Source: Clostridium_AM sp900759715
GTDB taxonomy: Bacteria > Bacillota > Clostridia > Clostridiales > Clostridiaceae
Length of the DNA stretch: 64,000 nucleotides
NCBI GenBank assembly: GCA_900759715.1
Contig: CAAEXF010000036.1
Location: 1-64,000, forward strand
Direction of reading: 5' to 3'
Shown here: positions 44,870 through 54,637 of the stretch, piece by piece
Numbering within the stretch: the first letter of the stretch is position 1
Layout: every line of letters begins with the position of its first letter
The notes under the pieces: model-generated
The model's database searches: none
Seen by the model: only the letters and a program-made list of their open reading frames with translations
What the model was told of the DNA's origin: nothing
Translations under genes and position numbers: made by a program

Positions 44870-46201
44870 CTATTTATTTTTATTTTCCTTTAATCGCTCT
44901 GACAAGTAGAAATACTCAATAATTTTCTTTCTATCAAATAACAATTTTTTGTCCATAATAGTTTCAATTAATATGGAAGCTAACTTTTCAGAATTATGTC
45001 TTATTAGACCATTCCTAACTGTTATAAAATCACCTTCAATGATACTTACATTTAATTTTTTTAGTTCATTTTCATCTACTGAAACTAGATGAGATGCTTC
45101 TTCCTTATACTTTCCTTCTAGCTCATCATCAATTTTACCAACATTTATTACAACATAATCTATAACATTATTTCCAACATGTTTAAAGATTGATCTTATA
45201 TGATCCTCAACTCCAAAGCCGTCTGTTTCCCCTCTCTGAGTCATTATATTTGATACATATAACTTTACAGCTTGAGTTTTATTTACAGCATCAGCAATAT
45301 CTTTAACTAAAAGATTAGGAATAACACTTGTATAAAGACTTCCCGGACCCAATATTATAGCATCTGCCTCTAATATGGCCTCTACAGCTTCCTTAAGGGC
45401 TCTTGCATTTTTGGGCTCAATAAATACTTTCTCAATTGAACTGTTCTGTTTAATAGCCTCTATTGGAATATTTGATTCCCCTTCTACTATTGTTCCATTC
45501 TTGAGCTTAGCCTTTAGTATAATGTTATCTAACGTAACAGGCATTACCTTACCTGTTACCGCTAGAACAGAGCTCATCTTATGAACTGCTTCCTCAAAGT
45601 TACTTGAGATACCATCCATGGCTGCCAAAAATAGATTTCCAAAGCTTTGATTTTTTAATCTACCATCTTTAAATCTATACTGAAGTAGTTCCTCCATAAG
45701 TGGCTCCGTATCAGCCAATGATAGAATACAATTTCTTATATCTCCTGGTGGAAGCATCCCTAAGTCCTCTCTTAAATCTCCTGATCCACCACCATCATCT
45801 GCTACTGTAACTATTGCAGTTATATTTGAAGTATAGTATTTCAAACCTCTCAGCATTGTAGATAGACCTGTTCCTCCGCCTATCGCCACAATTTTAGGCC
45901 CTTTTACTAACAATCTTTTTTCATATATTAAATTTTCAAGTTTCCTAGAATCCAAAGAAACATTTAGGTATCCTTTGTTTATTAAAGCAATAATCGAACG
46001 CATTCCTTGAGTTATAGACACGTATAAAACAAAAACTCCTGAAGTAATCAAAAAAACATAAAATGATATATAGTACATGCTATAGAATCTTCTGTTTACA
46101 AATTCTAATACACCAAATATTATAAACAAGATCCCCATGGCTCCAAGCATAACCCATCTTTTAACCTTTATGCCGGGCCTAAACCAGTCTACTATCTTCA
46201 T
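44870..46201 (-). CDS. yvcK: YvcK/gluconeogenesis factor (CofD-like) with membrane segments
   Basis: A member of the YvcK/MgfK family, which binds UDP-sugars and is needed for cell-shape control on gluconeogenic media in Bacillus. The core (about 100-400) has the signature VAIGGGTGLSTMLRGLK near residues 105-121, TVADDGGGSGDLREDLG near 132 and GPGSLYTSVIPNLL near 286. The 443 residues exceed Bacillus YvcK because two N-terminal transmembrane helices (about 15-65) are added, a form seen in some clostridia. Its start overlaps the rapZ stop by 4 bp, so translation is coupled. Confidence 0.95.
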   Translation of the reverse strand: MKIVDWFRPGIKVKRWVMLGAMGILFIIFGVLEFVNRRFYSMYYISFYVFLITSGVFVLYVSITQGMRSIIALINKGYLNVSLDSRKLENLIYEKRLLVKGPKIVAIGGGTGLSTMLRGLKYYTSNITAIVTVADDGGGSGDLREDLGMLPPGDIRNCILSLADTEPLMEELLQYRFKDGRLKNQSFGNLFLAAMDGISSNFEEAVHKMSSVLAVTGKVMPVTLDNIILKAKLKNGTIVEGESNIPIEAIKQNSSIEKVFIEPKNARALKEAVEAILEADAIILGPGSLYTSVIPNLLVKDIADAVNKTQAVKLYVSNIMTQRGETDGFGVEDHIRSIFKHVGNNVIDYVVINVGKIDDELEGKYKEEASHLVSVDENELKKLNVSIIEGDFITVRNGLIRHNSEKLASILIETIMDKKLLFDRKKIIEYFYLSERLKENKNK

Positions 46202-47082
46202 AGTTTTTTACCACCTTTATTAGTGTCTTCCTCTATATCTCTATGATCAATATTCACCTTATATCCACTACTCTTTAACTTATTAAATATTGAATTCGCA
46301 ATAGTTACAGACCTATGTCTTCCTCCTGTGCAACCTATTGATACTATAAGCTGTCTTTTCCCTTCTTTTAAATAACTAGGGATTAAGAAGCTCAACATAT
46401 CCTCTAATTTGCCAATAAATTCTTTAGTTTCTTCAAATCCCATAACATAGCTTCTAACAGGCTCATCGTTTCCTGAGTATTTCTTTAACTCTGGAATATA
46501 ATAGGGATTCGGTAAAAATCTTACATCAAATACTAAATCGGAGTCTACAGGTATCCCATATTTAAATCCAAATGAAAGCACTGTTATCATCAATTCTGTT
46601 TCCATCTGTCCTTCTTCTGCATAAATTTTCGTTATTTCTTCCCTTAACTCTCTTGTCGCAAGTTTTGATGTATCAATGATATTATCAGCTCTATCCTTTA
46701 CTTCCCTTAGCTTGTTTCTTTCTAATAATATACCATTCAATATTCTTCCATCTGGAGCTAAAGGATGCTTTCTCCTGCTCTCTTTAAATCTTTTTATTAA
46801 TACCTCATCAGAAGCATCTAAAAATAAAATTTCATACTTATACCCTTCACTTGTTAAATACTTAAGACTTTCAAATAGATCATCGAAAAATTTTCCGCCT
46901 CTTATATCTATTACTAAAGCTATTTTATCAATTTTACCATCGGTTTGATAGCAAGCCTCTGCAAATTTAGGTATCAATGTAGGCGGAAGGTTATCTACAC
47001 AAAAATATCCTAAATCCTCTAGATTTCTTATAGCTTGAGTTTTGCCTGCTCCCGATAGACCTGTTACTATAACAAATCTCAT
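46198..47082 (-). CDS. rapZ: RNase adapter/nucleotide-binding protein RapZ (YvcJ)
   Basis: P-loop protein of the RapZ/YvcJ family. Enterobacterial RapZ guides RNase E to a small RNA controlling glucosamine-6-phosphate synthase. In Bacillus YvcJ hydrolyses GTP and affects competence; the clostridial target is unknown. Walker A is GLSGAGKT near residues 8-15. The C-terminal domain ends with the conserved IGCTGGRHRSV near 252. I start at the ATG at 47082 (294 residues), which has aggaggg upstream, rather than a TTG two codons earlier. First gene of the rapZ-yvcK-whiA group. Confidence 0.95.
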   Translation of the reverse strand: MRFVIVTGLSGAGKTQAIRNLEDLGYFCVDNLPPTLIPKFAEACYQTDGKIDKIALVIDIRGGKFFDDLFESLKYLTSEGYKYEILFLDASDEVLIKRFKESRRKHPLAPDGRILNGILLERNKLREVKDRADNIIDTSKLATRELREEITKIYAEEGQMETELMITVLSFGFKYGIPVDSDLVFDVRFLPNPYYIPELKKYSGNDEPVRSYVMGFEETKEFIGKLEDMLSFLIPSYLKEGKRQLIVSIGCTGGRHRSVTIANSIFNKLKSSGYKVNIDHRDIEEDTNKGGKKL

Positions 47083-47201
47083 AGTCAACCCTCCTGTTAG
47101 CGATTTATCTTTATATTTCTAATATTAAAATTGTATATTACAAATATGATATACATTCATTTTATAATTATAACACAACAATTTATAAGAAGGAATAGAA
47201 G

Positions 47202-47250
47202 ATAAAATGGAGAATTTAACATCAAATTAGTGTTAAATTCTCCATTTTAT
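47202..47250 (-). terminator. Terminator of murB
   Basis: A perfect 20-bp stem (47202-47221 with 47231-47250, core aatggagaattta) around a 9-nt loop, 14 bp past the murB stop codon. A T-rich stretch follows on the minus strand. It also insulates the rapZ operon. Confidence 0.85.
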
Positions 47251-47263
47251 CTACTTTAAATTC

Positions 47264-48190
47264 CTAAATATTGCTACAATCTTCTCCTATAATTCTTACC
47301 TCAGTATATAAATCCACATTAAACTTGTCTTTTACCTTATCCTGTACAAGTTTAATCAAGTCTAAGATATCTTTGGCTGTAGCTTCTCCCTTGTTTATTA
47401 TAAAACCAGAGTGTTTTGCAGAAACCTCAGCTCCGCCAATACTGACTCCTTTCAACCCACTATCCTCTATAAGTTTAGCAGCAAAATATCCTTCAGGTCT
47501 TTTAAATGTACTTCCAGCAGATGGATACTCAAGCGGTTGTTTTTCGCTTCTTCTTCTATTTAGGTCATCTATTCTATCTTTTATTTTTTGGTGCTCGCCT
47601 TTATGAAGCTTAAATGTAACCTCCAACACAGTATATCCATGTTTAAGTATAGAACTCATTCTATAACCTAGCTCTAGCTCTTCTTTATTCAGAACTGTTA
47701 TATTTCCATCGTTGTCTATAATTTTAGCACTTTCTATAACGTTTGATATTTCTCCATTATAAGCACCTGCATTCATTGCAGCGGCTCCTCCAATGCATCC
47801 TGGAATACCACATGCAAACTCAAAACCTGTTAAACTATTTTCTAGTGCCACATCTGAAACGTCTTTTAATTGTGCTCCACTTTGTGCAATTATTTTTTCG
47901 CCCTCTATCTTTATATCGTCTAGCTTACACAATTTAATAATTGCACCTCGTATTCCCCCATCTTTCACAAGCAAATTAGTTCCATTCCCTATTATGTAGT
48001 ATGGAATATTATTCTCTCTACATAACTTTATAACCTCTATTACTTGTTCAAAGCTTTCAGGGGTCGCTAATATGTCTACTGGACCTCCTACCTTAAAGGA
48101 TGTATGGTTTTTCATTAGTGCATCTATTTCTATGTTTTCATCATCTAATATATTAGTTAACTTTGTACTAAAATTCTTAAATTTATTCAT
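47264..48190 (-). CDS. murB: UDP-N-acetylenolpyruvoylglucosamine reductase
   Basis: FAD enzyme that reduces UDP-GlcNAc-enolpyruvate to UDP-MurNAc in peptidoglycan synthesis. I start at the ATG at 48190 (308 residues), with aaggag 8 bases upstream. The longer frame would overlap the PHP gene and has no RBS. Motifs visible are YYIIGNGTNLLV (FAD pyrophosphate), CGIPGCIGGAAAMNAGAYN near 130, the catalytic region YPSAGSTFKRP near 230 and the terminal Glu region LYTEVRIIGE. It belongs to the type IIa/b short MurB forms of Firmicutes. Confidence 0.96.
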   Translation of the reverse strand: MNKFKNFSTKLTNILDDENIEIDALMKNHTSFKVGGPVDILATPESFEQVIEVIKLCRENNIPYYIIGNGTNLLVKDGGIRGAIIKLCKLDDIKIEGEKIIAQSGAQLKDVSDVALENSLTGFEFACGIPGCIGGAAAMNAGAYNGEISNVIESAKIIDNDGNITVLNKEELELGYRMSSILKHGYTVLEVTFKLHKGEHQKIKDRIDDLNRRRSEKQPLEYPSAGSTFKRPEGYFAAKLIEDSGLKGVSIGGAEVSAKHSGFIINKGEATAKDILDLIKLVQDKVKDKFNVDLYTEVRIIGEDCSNI

Positions 48191-48251
48191 GGCATATTCT
48201 CCTTGAAAATTAAAATTACGTATCATTTCTAGTATAATGTATGTACAATTC

Positions 48252-48983
48252 TTAATCAAGATTAATATCTTGAAGCTTTCCTTTTTTCTTTAAATATTTT
48301 ATAAATTTAGCCTCATCAACATTCATTATAAGATCTTCAGTTACCCCTGCCATTCTTAATACCTGCTCGGCCTTTGGAAACTTTCCTATTTGAAAACAAG
48401 TATGTGCATCGCTTCCTAGTATTAGGTTAGCACCATGCTTTTTACATAGCTCTACTATTCTAAGACAGTTTTCCTCACTGCCTCTTCTTGAATTAAAGGA
48501 ACCGTTATTTATCTCTATAAGAATATCTTTATCTTTAGCCTTCTTTATCACTTCTTCTTCCCAAATAGGAAAAGCTGGATTACCGGGATGACCTATAATA
48601 TGCACATTTTCATTATTCATAACATTTAATAATGCCTGCGTATTTTCATCTTTATTACCAGGCTTTATACACACATCATGCAAACTGGCAATAATTACAT
48701 CCAGTCTTTTTTGTGTTTTTTCTGGTATATCCAAATTTCCTTTAAAATCTAAGATATTTGCCTCACACCCTCTAAGAATTATCACTCCAAATAACTCTCT
48801 TGGTAATACCTTTAAATTATTAAAATGGAATATATGTGGTCCTCCTGGCATCTTAGGCCCGTGATCTGTAGTTGCTAAAATTTTAATTCCATTATTAGAT
48901 GCTTCTTTTACATTTTCCAGCCATGTAGTATAAGCATGGCCACTAGCTACAGTATGAGTGTGTGCATCTAAAACATATTTCAT
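48252..48983 (-). CDS. PHP-family phosphatase/phosphoesterase (YcdX type)
   Basis: A 243-residue trinuclear metal phosphoesterase of the PHP superfamily. The metal ligands appear in DAHTHTVASGHAY (residues 6-18), ATTDHGP near 38, GCEANILD near 73, ASLHDV near 97 and GSDAHT near 197. The substrate is not known; YcdX-type enzymes hydrolyse small phosphate esters. The ATG at 48983 has ggaggtaactta upstream. It lies between uvrC and murB, 12 bp from uvrC, so the three are likely one transcript. Confidence 0.92.
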   Translation of the reverse strand: MKYVLDAHTHTVASGHAYTTWLENVKEASNNGIKILATTDHGPKMPGGPHIFHFNNLKVLPRELFGVIILRGCEANILDFKGNLDIPEKTQKRLDVIIASLHDVCIKPGNKDENTQALLNVMNNENVHIIGHPGNPAFPIWEEEVIKKAKDKDILIEINNGSFNSRRGSEENCLRIVELCKKHGANLILGSDAHTCFQIGKFPKAEQVLRMAGVTEDLIMNVDEAKFIKYLKKKGKLQDINLD

Positions 48984-48995
48984 TAAGTTACCTCC

Positions 48996-50861
48996 CTAAT
49001 CTTGGCTCTTGAAATAGTCTATGATACTTTGAGCCGCCTTTTTATCTATAGATGGTGTATCAATTAATTCATCAAAAGTTGCTTTTTTTATGCTATCTAT
49101 ACTTCCAAATTTCTTTAGAAGTTCTTTTCTTCTTTTTTCTCCTATACCAGGAATATCCTCTAATATGGAATGAAGTACTCTCTTATTTCTTAGACTTCTA
49201 TGATATGTTATGGCAAACCTATGCACCTCATCCTGTATCCTTGTAACTAATCTCATAACATTAGAGTTCTTGCTTAATGAGAGCTCTTCATTATTGTATA
49301 TTAAACCTCTTGTATTATGTTTATCGTCCTTTACCATGCCGCATACAGGTATGCTAATATTAAAGCTCTTTAATACATCTAGAGCAATATTCACCTGTCC
49401 TCTTCCTCCATCCATCAATATTAAATCTGGAAAAATGCAGAATTTGCCTGAGCTTAAATCCAATTGTCTCTCCTGTATACCCTTTATTTCTTCCATTCCA
49501 TGTTGAAACCTTCTGGTTAAAATTTCTCTCATACTATCATAATCATTTGCACCTTTTACTGTATTTATTTTAAATCTTCTATAGTCGCTATTTTTAGCTC
49601 TACCTTCCTCAAAAACAACCATCGTTCCAACAGAGTCTACCCCTTGTATATTTGAAATGTCATATGCCTCTATCCTGTGAGGAATATCCTCTAAATTAAG
49701 TATATCGGAAATCTCCTTTAAAGATGTCTTATAAATTTCTTTTTCCTGAATTAATTTTAATTTAAAATGTTCTAATGTCATCTTTGCATTTTTCTCTACA
49801 AGATTAATAGTATCTTTCTTTTCACCCTTTTGAGGCATTTTAATAATTACCTTTGAACCTCGCTTCATTCCCAGCCATTCCTGTAAAAGATCTTGGTCCT
49901 CAATAACTGGAACATATATTGTCTTTGGTATATATGCTGTACCTCCATAAAACTCTTTTATGAAGGTAGAAACAACTTCCTTCTTTTCTGCATCAACAGT
50001 ATTTTCTACAATAAAATGCTCTCTGCCAGTTATTTTACCACCTCTTAAGAAAAACACTTGAACGCAGCTATCTTTTTCATCACTATATATGTTTATAAAG
50101 TCTTCATCCTCAAAATTTCCTGTAATTATCTTCTGCTTTTCCGTAATTTTTTCCACAGCTAAAAGCTTATCTCTTAAAGCTGCTGCCTTTTCAAATTCTA
50201 GATTTTCAGAAGCCTGCTCCATTTCTTCTTTTAAGGATTTTAATATATTTTTGTCTCTTCCTGATAGTAAGTCTATTATATCAGAAACTATCTTACCATA
50301 GTCCTTTTTACTAATATGACCGCCACAAGGCGCATTGCACAAGCCTATATGATAATTAAGACATGGTCTTGTCTTTTCTCCATCCTCTTTTATAGATTTT
50401 TTGCAGTTTCTCACAGGAAATATCTTCTTAAGTAACTCTATTGTTTCATAGACAGCAGAAGCATCTGTATAAGGTCCAAAATACTTAGCTCCATCTTTGG
50501 CTAACATTCTAGTGATAAATACTCTTGGGAAGTCTTCATTTGTTGTTACCTTTATAAATGGGTAATGTTTATCATCCTTAAGTATAATATTATATCTTGG
50601 TCTGTACTTCTTAATTAAATTACATTCTAATATAAGAGCTTCCATTTCTGAATCTGTTACTATATATTCAAATTCAGCTATATTTTTCACCATAGCCTTA
50701 ACTTTCTCTGAATGATTTTTTGAACTTTGAAAGTACTGTCTAACTCTATTTTTTAATACCTTAGCTTTTCCAACATATATGATCTCCTCTAAGGAATTTT
50801 TCATTAAATATACTCCGGGTTTGTCTGGCAAAACCTTTAATTGATACTCAAAATCAAACAC
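48996..50861 (-). CDS. uvrC: Excinuclease ABC subunit C
   Basis: Nuclease that cuts DNA on both sides of lesions in nucleotide excision repair. I start at a GTG at 50861 (621 residues) because ataggagtgattat precedes it and the product then begins MFDFEYQLKVLPDKPG, as usual for UvrC. An upstream ATG 7 codons earlier includes the RBS itself. It has an N-terminal GIY-YIG domain (PGVYLMKN...IIYVGKAKVL), a UVR motif (SENLEFEKAAALRDKL near 200), the RNase H-like domain (RIEAYDISNIQG near 375) and C-terminal helix-hairpin-helix (DIPGIGEKRRKELL near 565). Confidence 0.96.
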   Translation of the reverse strand: MFDFEYQLKVLPDKPGVYLMKNSLEEIIYVGKAKVLKNRVRQYFQSSKNHSEKVKAMVKNIAEFEYIVTDSEMEALILECNLIKKYRPRYNIILKDDKHYPFIKVTTNEDFPRVFITRMLAKDGAKYFGPYTDASAVYETIELLKKIFPVRNCKKSIKEDGEKTRPCLNYHIGLCNAPCGGHISKKDYGKIVSDIIDLLSGRDKNILKSLKEEMEQASENLEFEKAAALRDKLLAVEKITEKQKIITGNFEDEDFINIYSDEKDSCVQVFFLRGGKITGREHFIVENTVDAEKKEVVSTFIKEFYGGTAYIPKTIYVPVIEDQDLLQEWLGMKRGSKVIIKMPQKGEKKDTINLVEKNAKMTLEHFKLKLIQEKEIYKTSLKEISDILNLEDIPHRIEAYDISNIQGVDSVGTMVVFEEGRAKNSDYRRFKINTVKGANDYDSMREILTRRFQHGMEEIKGIQERQLDLSSGKFCIFPDLILMDGGRGQVNIALDVLKSFNISIPVCGMVKDDKHNTRGLIYNNEELSLSKNSNVMRLVTRIQDEVHRFAITYHRSLRNKRVLHSILEDIPGIGEKRRKELLKKFGSIDSIKKATFDELIDTPSIDKKAAQSIIDYFKSQD

Positions 50862-50876
50862 ATAATCACTCCTATT

Positions 50877-50946
50877 AGACATATGAAAATAAATAATGAG
50901 TCAAAATATACTGTCATACTGCCTTGCTATTTATTTGAATGTGTCT
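50877..50946. repeat. 70-bp palindromic repeat upstream of uvrC
   Basis: Arms agacatatgaaaataaat and its near-complement atttatttgaatgtgtct enclose taatgagtca and tactgtcatactgcc. The inner cagtatgaca and the ataa-gagtca words match the arms of the 38351-38517 element, so it appears to be a mid-sized member of the same family. Confidence 0.5.
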
Positions 50947-50952
50947 TAATTC

Positions 50953-51561
50953 TTATTTACAAAAAATCATCGGAATCTTATATATTGCAAATAGAAGTCC
51001 AAATATTGCAAGCAATTCTTCTATAGTAGTTCCAAGCTTCGAATTTGTCTTATATGTAACTGGAAATTTTACTTTTTTACTTTTAAAAGGATATAGAAGT
51101 GGAACCCCCCTATTAGTTGTCATATCACATAATAAATGCATACCATATCCTATCATAAAATAATATACTAAATAATGTATGTTGTACATATTTCCTATGT
51201 ATCCTGCAATAAATGAGAAAATAATCATTCCAGAAAGACTATGAGTTAAACCATTTCTGTGCGAGGATATTGCAATTATTATAAAAGATATTCCTAATGC
51301 TTTTATAATAGGTTCTTTAGTATAAAGATAGTCGTACCATAATAATATTACACCAATGCACATGTAAAGAATAATTTTAGTTGCTTTATTTTTAAATGGA
51401 AGTATATACTTATTTATAACACTTTTAGGGTGGTCAATATCTGGCAATATGGATGCCAAAATTACCACTATAATACCAATGTAATTAGATTTTTCTGGTA
51501 AACTGTTGTAAAGTGATAAAAAAGTGACTATTCCAACCCCAGCATGAGTTTTACCCTTCAT
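50953..51561 (-). CDS. Membrane-bound metal-dependent hydrolase (YdjM/LexA-regulated type)
   Basis: A 202-residue integral membrane protein of the YdjM family. I start at the ATG at 51561, preceded by aaaaggagtaatc. It has about five hydrophobic helices. Conserved polar residues lie in KGKTHAGVG (start), LPDIDHPKS near 48, HRNGLTHSL near 102 and MGIHLLCDMTTNRGVP-like GYGMHLLCDMTTNRG near 148, the usual putative metal ligands. Function is unproven. It is transcribed toward uvrC, with the palindromic repeat in between. Confidence 0.85.
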   Translation of the reverse strand: MKGKTHAGVGIVTFLSLYNSLPEKSNYIGIIVVILASILPDIDHPKSVINKYILPFKNKATKIILYMCIGVILLWYDYLYTKEPIIKALGISFIIIAISSHRNGLTHSLSGMIIFSFIAGYIGNMYNIHYLVYYFMIGYGMHLLCDMTTNRGVPLLYPFKSKKVKFPVTYKTNSKLGTTIEELLAIFGLLFAIYKIPMIFCK

Positions 51562-51720
51562 GATTACTCCTTTTAAAAATAATCTAATACAAACTTTAGA
51601 CATATTTATACCAAATTATTTTTATATCTCGATTATTGTCTATATTATATCACTAAAGCCTTAATAATTTTACTTTTTACAACAAAAAATTTCCCGGGAA
51701 AATATACAATGTAAAAAAAT

Positions 51721-51760
51721 AAAATGTCAGTAGAAATTTTCCTATATCTACCGACATTTT
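51721..51760 (-). terminator. Terminator after the penicillin-binding protein gene
   Basis: aaaatgtc (51721-51728) pairs with gacatttt (51753-51760), with further tag/cta pairing inside, and a T-rich tail on the minus strand. A separate 12-bp palindrome tttcccgggaaa lies at 51690-51701. The gap from 51562 to 51835 shows nothing else. Confidence 0.75.
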
Positions 51761-51835
51761 ATTTGCTAATTTACCAAATCAAGCCATTTATTTGAATATA
51801 TTATAGTGGTAAATAAAAAATTAAAGAAATATATA

Positions 51836-53263
51836 TTATTTTCTTAATGCCGTTCTCATCACTTCAGATGCTATTCTAGCTGCAGCTTTACCACCTTGAC
51901 CTCCATCTTCCACAATTACTGCTACTGCTACTTGTGGATCATTATAAGGGGCAAAACCTATAAACCATGAATGAGGTGGAGCATCTTTTCCTTCATATTG
52001 GTGATCTGCTGTTCCTGTTTTTCCGCCAACCTCAACGCCCTCTATAGCTGCATTAACACCAGTTCCTTCCTGAACAACAGACCTCATAAAGTCTTTCATA
52101 GTGTTTGCTGTATCAGCAGAAATAATCTGACCTAATGATTCAGGTTGTATATTCTTAACTAACTGTCCCTTACTTGTAACAACATCTTTTACTAGGTATG
52201 GTTTCATCATTATTCCACTATTGGCTATAGTACTTGTGACTACTGCCATCTGAAGTGGACTTGCAAGGTCACTACTTTGCCCTATAGCACTTTGAGCAAT
52301 ACTTCCTTTTTCATAGTTTTTCAATGTAGGGAATTTACTAGCTTCAACTGGAATACCATCTGCTGGTATTTCCTTATTAAAATAGAACTTTTCTGCAGTT
52401 TGCTTTAGCTTATCATTACCAAGCTCTAAACCTAGGGATCCAAATACCACATTACTTGAGTGTGTGAAAGCATCTTTAAAACTTAAACTTCCTAATACTT
52501 CACCACTAAAATTATGAAGCGAGTAATCTTTAGAAATATATAAACTTCCATTATCCTCAAATGTTCTATTCTTTATTCCAGGAATATTTTCTAATGCACT
52601 TATAGCAGTTATTGCTTTAAATGTAGATCCTGGCGGGTACAGTCCAGCAGAGGCTCTATTTATTAAAGGAAAATTCTTATCTTTGTTAATATCAGCCCAA
52701 ATTTCTTGTAAATTATTAGGATTAAAAGATGGCTTAGATACCATTGATAATATCTCTCCTGTTTTAGGATTTAACGCAACTACCGCACCCTTGTTATCTC
52801 CTAGCATATCATATGCTTTTTTTTGTGTCTCGAAATCAAGAGTTGTTTTTAAGCTATTACCAATTTTCTCTTCTGTTTTCCCCTTATTTAGCAACAAGTT
52901 TTTCACGTTATCTTTAATATCTGTAGACATAAGCTCTTCATCGTATTTTCTCTCAAGTCCTGTTATTCCATATTTTATATCTACATATCCCAATACATGT
53001 GCGAACAACTCTCCGCCTGTGTATTCTCTTTTTTGCGTTTCTGCATTAATTCTCTCACTCTTTGTAAGAGGTTTACCATTCCTATCGTAAATAGTTCCTC
53101 TTAGCACTTCATTTCTCTTAACCCACATCCTCTTATTGTATGGACTGTTCACTATCTTAGGTCCTACTATTATTTCAAAATAAGTTATATAAGATATTAA
53201 CCCTATAAAACATATCAAGAAAATTATAAGAACTTTTTTTATACTATTTGATATATCGTTCAT
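51836..53263 (-). CDS. pbpA: Penicillin-binding protein 2 (transpeptidase, PbpA/FtsI type)
   Basis: Monofunctional DD-transpeptidase that cross-links peptidoglycan outside the membrane. It has one N-terminal transmembrane helix (about 8-30) and a short linker domain. The transpeptidase domain has the serine motif PPGSTFKA near 213-220, the SSN motif HSSNVVFG near 266 and KTGTADHQ near 419. The 475 residues are short for class B PBPs, resembling actinobacterial PbpA. The start is 2 bp after the FtsW/RodA stop, so the two form the expected polymerase-transpeptidase pair in one transcript. Confidence 0.93.
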   Translation of the reverse strand: MNDISNSIKKVLIIFLICFIGLISYITYFEIIVGPKIVNSPYNKRMWVKRNEVLRGTIYDRNGKPLTKSERINAETQKREYTGGELFAHVLGYVDIKYGITGLERKYDEELMSTDIKDNVKNLLLNKGKTEEKIGNSLKTTLDFETQKKAYDMLGDNKGAVVALNPKTGEILSMVSKPSFNPNNLQEIWADINKDKNFPLINRASAGLYPPGSTFKAITAISALENIPGIKNRTFEDNGSLYISKDYSLHNFSGEVLGSLSFKDAFTHSSNVVFGSLGLELGNDKLKQTAEKFYFNKEIPADGIPVEASKFPTLKNYEKGSIAQSAIGQSSDLASPLQMAVVTSTIANSGIMMKPYLVKDVVTSKGQLVKNIQPESLGQIISADTANTMKDFMRSVVQEGTGVNAAIEGVEVGGKTGTADHQYEGKDAPPHSWFIGFAPYNDPQVAVAVIVEDGGQGGKAAARIASEVMRTALRK

Positions 53264-53265
53264 AT

Positions 53266-54507
53266 TTATCTACCCTCTTCTGATATCTTTTGGATTATAC
53301 CTAATGAAAAAAACGTAATAAGCATAGAGCTTCCTCCGTAACTCACTAAAGGCAAAGTTATACCTGTAAGAGGTATTGCATTCATAACTCCACCAACTAT
53401 AACAAGTACTTGTGATGCTATCATAGCACTATATCCAACTGCAAGTAATCTTGAAAACTTATCTTCCACGTAAACCGCTGCCCTCATACATCTATAAAAA
53501 AGCAAGAAATACAATATTATTATCCCGAAACCTATAAGTATTCCAAGCTCTTCACATAAAACAGCAAAAATAAAGTCTGTGGTGTTAACCGGTACATATT
53601 CTGGGTGTCCCAATCCTAATCCAGTTCCAGTTAATCCGCCTGAAGCTATTGCAAACATCGATTGTACTATTTGATAGCTTTTCCCAGTAGCATAGGGCCA
53701 TGGATTCATCCATATTAAAACTCTTGTTTGCACATGGTCAAACAGTTTATAACTTATCACAGCACCTGCAGCAAATAATCCGATGCAGGTAGCTACATAA
53801 CTAAACTTTGACGTAGCTATGTAAAGCATCGTTATTGATATTCCAAAAAATATTAATGCAGAACCAAGATCCTTTTGTAGTACCATGAAACCTAAAGACA
53901 CCATTACTACTACTCCAGGAATTATAAGATCCTTAAAATTTTCATAATCCTCCAGTTCAGCTGCTAGGTAAGCTACTAAAAATAACTTTCCAAACTCAGA
54001 AGGCTGGAAAGTGAATCCCCCTATTACAATCCAATTCTTAGAACCATTTATTTCTGTTCCCATTAACATAGCCATACTCATAAATATTAAAGTAAATACT
54101 AAATAAACATATTTATACTTACTAAAACTCTTTAAATCTGGCAGCAATACAACTATTAATATAAATCCTGTTACTCCTATAGCAAACCAAATTATTTGCT
54201 TTATTGAACTCGCTGTATTAATTCTATAAATCATAACCATTCCTATAACGGATAGTATGCTAGAAAAAATAAATATATATTTATCACCATCTGAAAAAAA
54301 CTTTCTTATTATTATATATGAATATCCTATAAGCAAACATGTAACTATAGCCATAATCATAGCCCCTTTGTCAAAGGGTTGTTTAAGTATGGCTAGGTTA
54401 AGAAAACACACTAAACATAAAAGATATGTGTATCTTAAAAGTTTTTTCTCATCTCTACTCGTGTCCAAAATAATCACCACCACATCATAAAATTTCAAAC
54501 AGGGCAT
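53266..54507 (-). CDS. FtsW/RodA/SpoVE family peptidoglycan polymerase
   Basis: SEDS-family glycosyltransferase that polymerises lipid II, working with the class B PBP encoded next. About ten transmembrane helices span 413 residues. Conserved SEDS features are the region FQPSEFGKL near 167-175 and KDLGSALIFFG near 213. The C-terminal GVMNAIPLTGITLPLVSYGGSS region is near 365. The start is uncertain. The frame opens with an ATG at 54507, but a TTG 13 codons later has ggtggtgatt before it and gives a more normal N terminus. It could be an FtsW, RodA or SpoVE orthologue; context alone does not decide. Confidence 0.92.
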   Translation of the reverse strand: MPCLKFYDVVVIILDTSRDEKKLLRYTYLLCLVCFLNLAILKQPFDKGAMIMAIVTCLLIGYSYIIIRKFFSDGDKYIFIFSSILSVIGMVMIYRINTASSIKQIIWFAIGVTGFILIVVLLPDLKSFSKYKYVYLVFTLIFMSMAMLMGTEINGSKNWIVIGGFTFQPSEFGKLFLVAYLAAELEDYENFKDLIIPGVVVMVSLGFMVLQKDLGSALIFFGISITMLYIATSKFSYVATCIGLFAAGAVISYKLFDHVQTRVLIWMNPWPYATGKSYQIVQSMFAIASGGLTGTGLGLGHPEYVPVNTTDFIFAVLCEELGILIGFGIIILYFLLFYRCMRAAVYVEDKFSRLLAVGYSAMIASQVLVIVGGVMNAIPLTGITLPLVSYGGSSMLITFFSLGIIQKISEEGR

Positions 54508-54543
54508 CTAAAAAATAATAGCTAGAGATGGCTAAATAGCCAA

Positions 54544-54593
54544 AAGTGAAAAAACTTAGGAACTTAAAGTATAAGTTCCTATGCTCTTCACTT
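54544..54593 (-). terminator. Terminator between the FHA gene and the SEDS gene
   Basis: aggaactt (54558-54565) pairs with aagttcct (54573-54580). Outer arms aagtgaa (54544-54550) and ttcactt (54587-54593) also pair. On the minus strand the inner stem is followed by aagtttttt. It separates the FHA gene from the SEDS-PBP pair. Confidence 0.7.
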
Positions 54594-54637
54594 TTATTAT
54601 AATATACTATATAACTTTATACTTAAATATACATACA

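Noticed and set aside
48191..48259. A 23-residue N-terminal extension of MurB
   Set aside because: It overlaps the PHP gene end and lacks an RBS. The ATG at 48190 has a strong one and gives the normal length.
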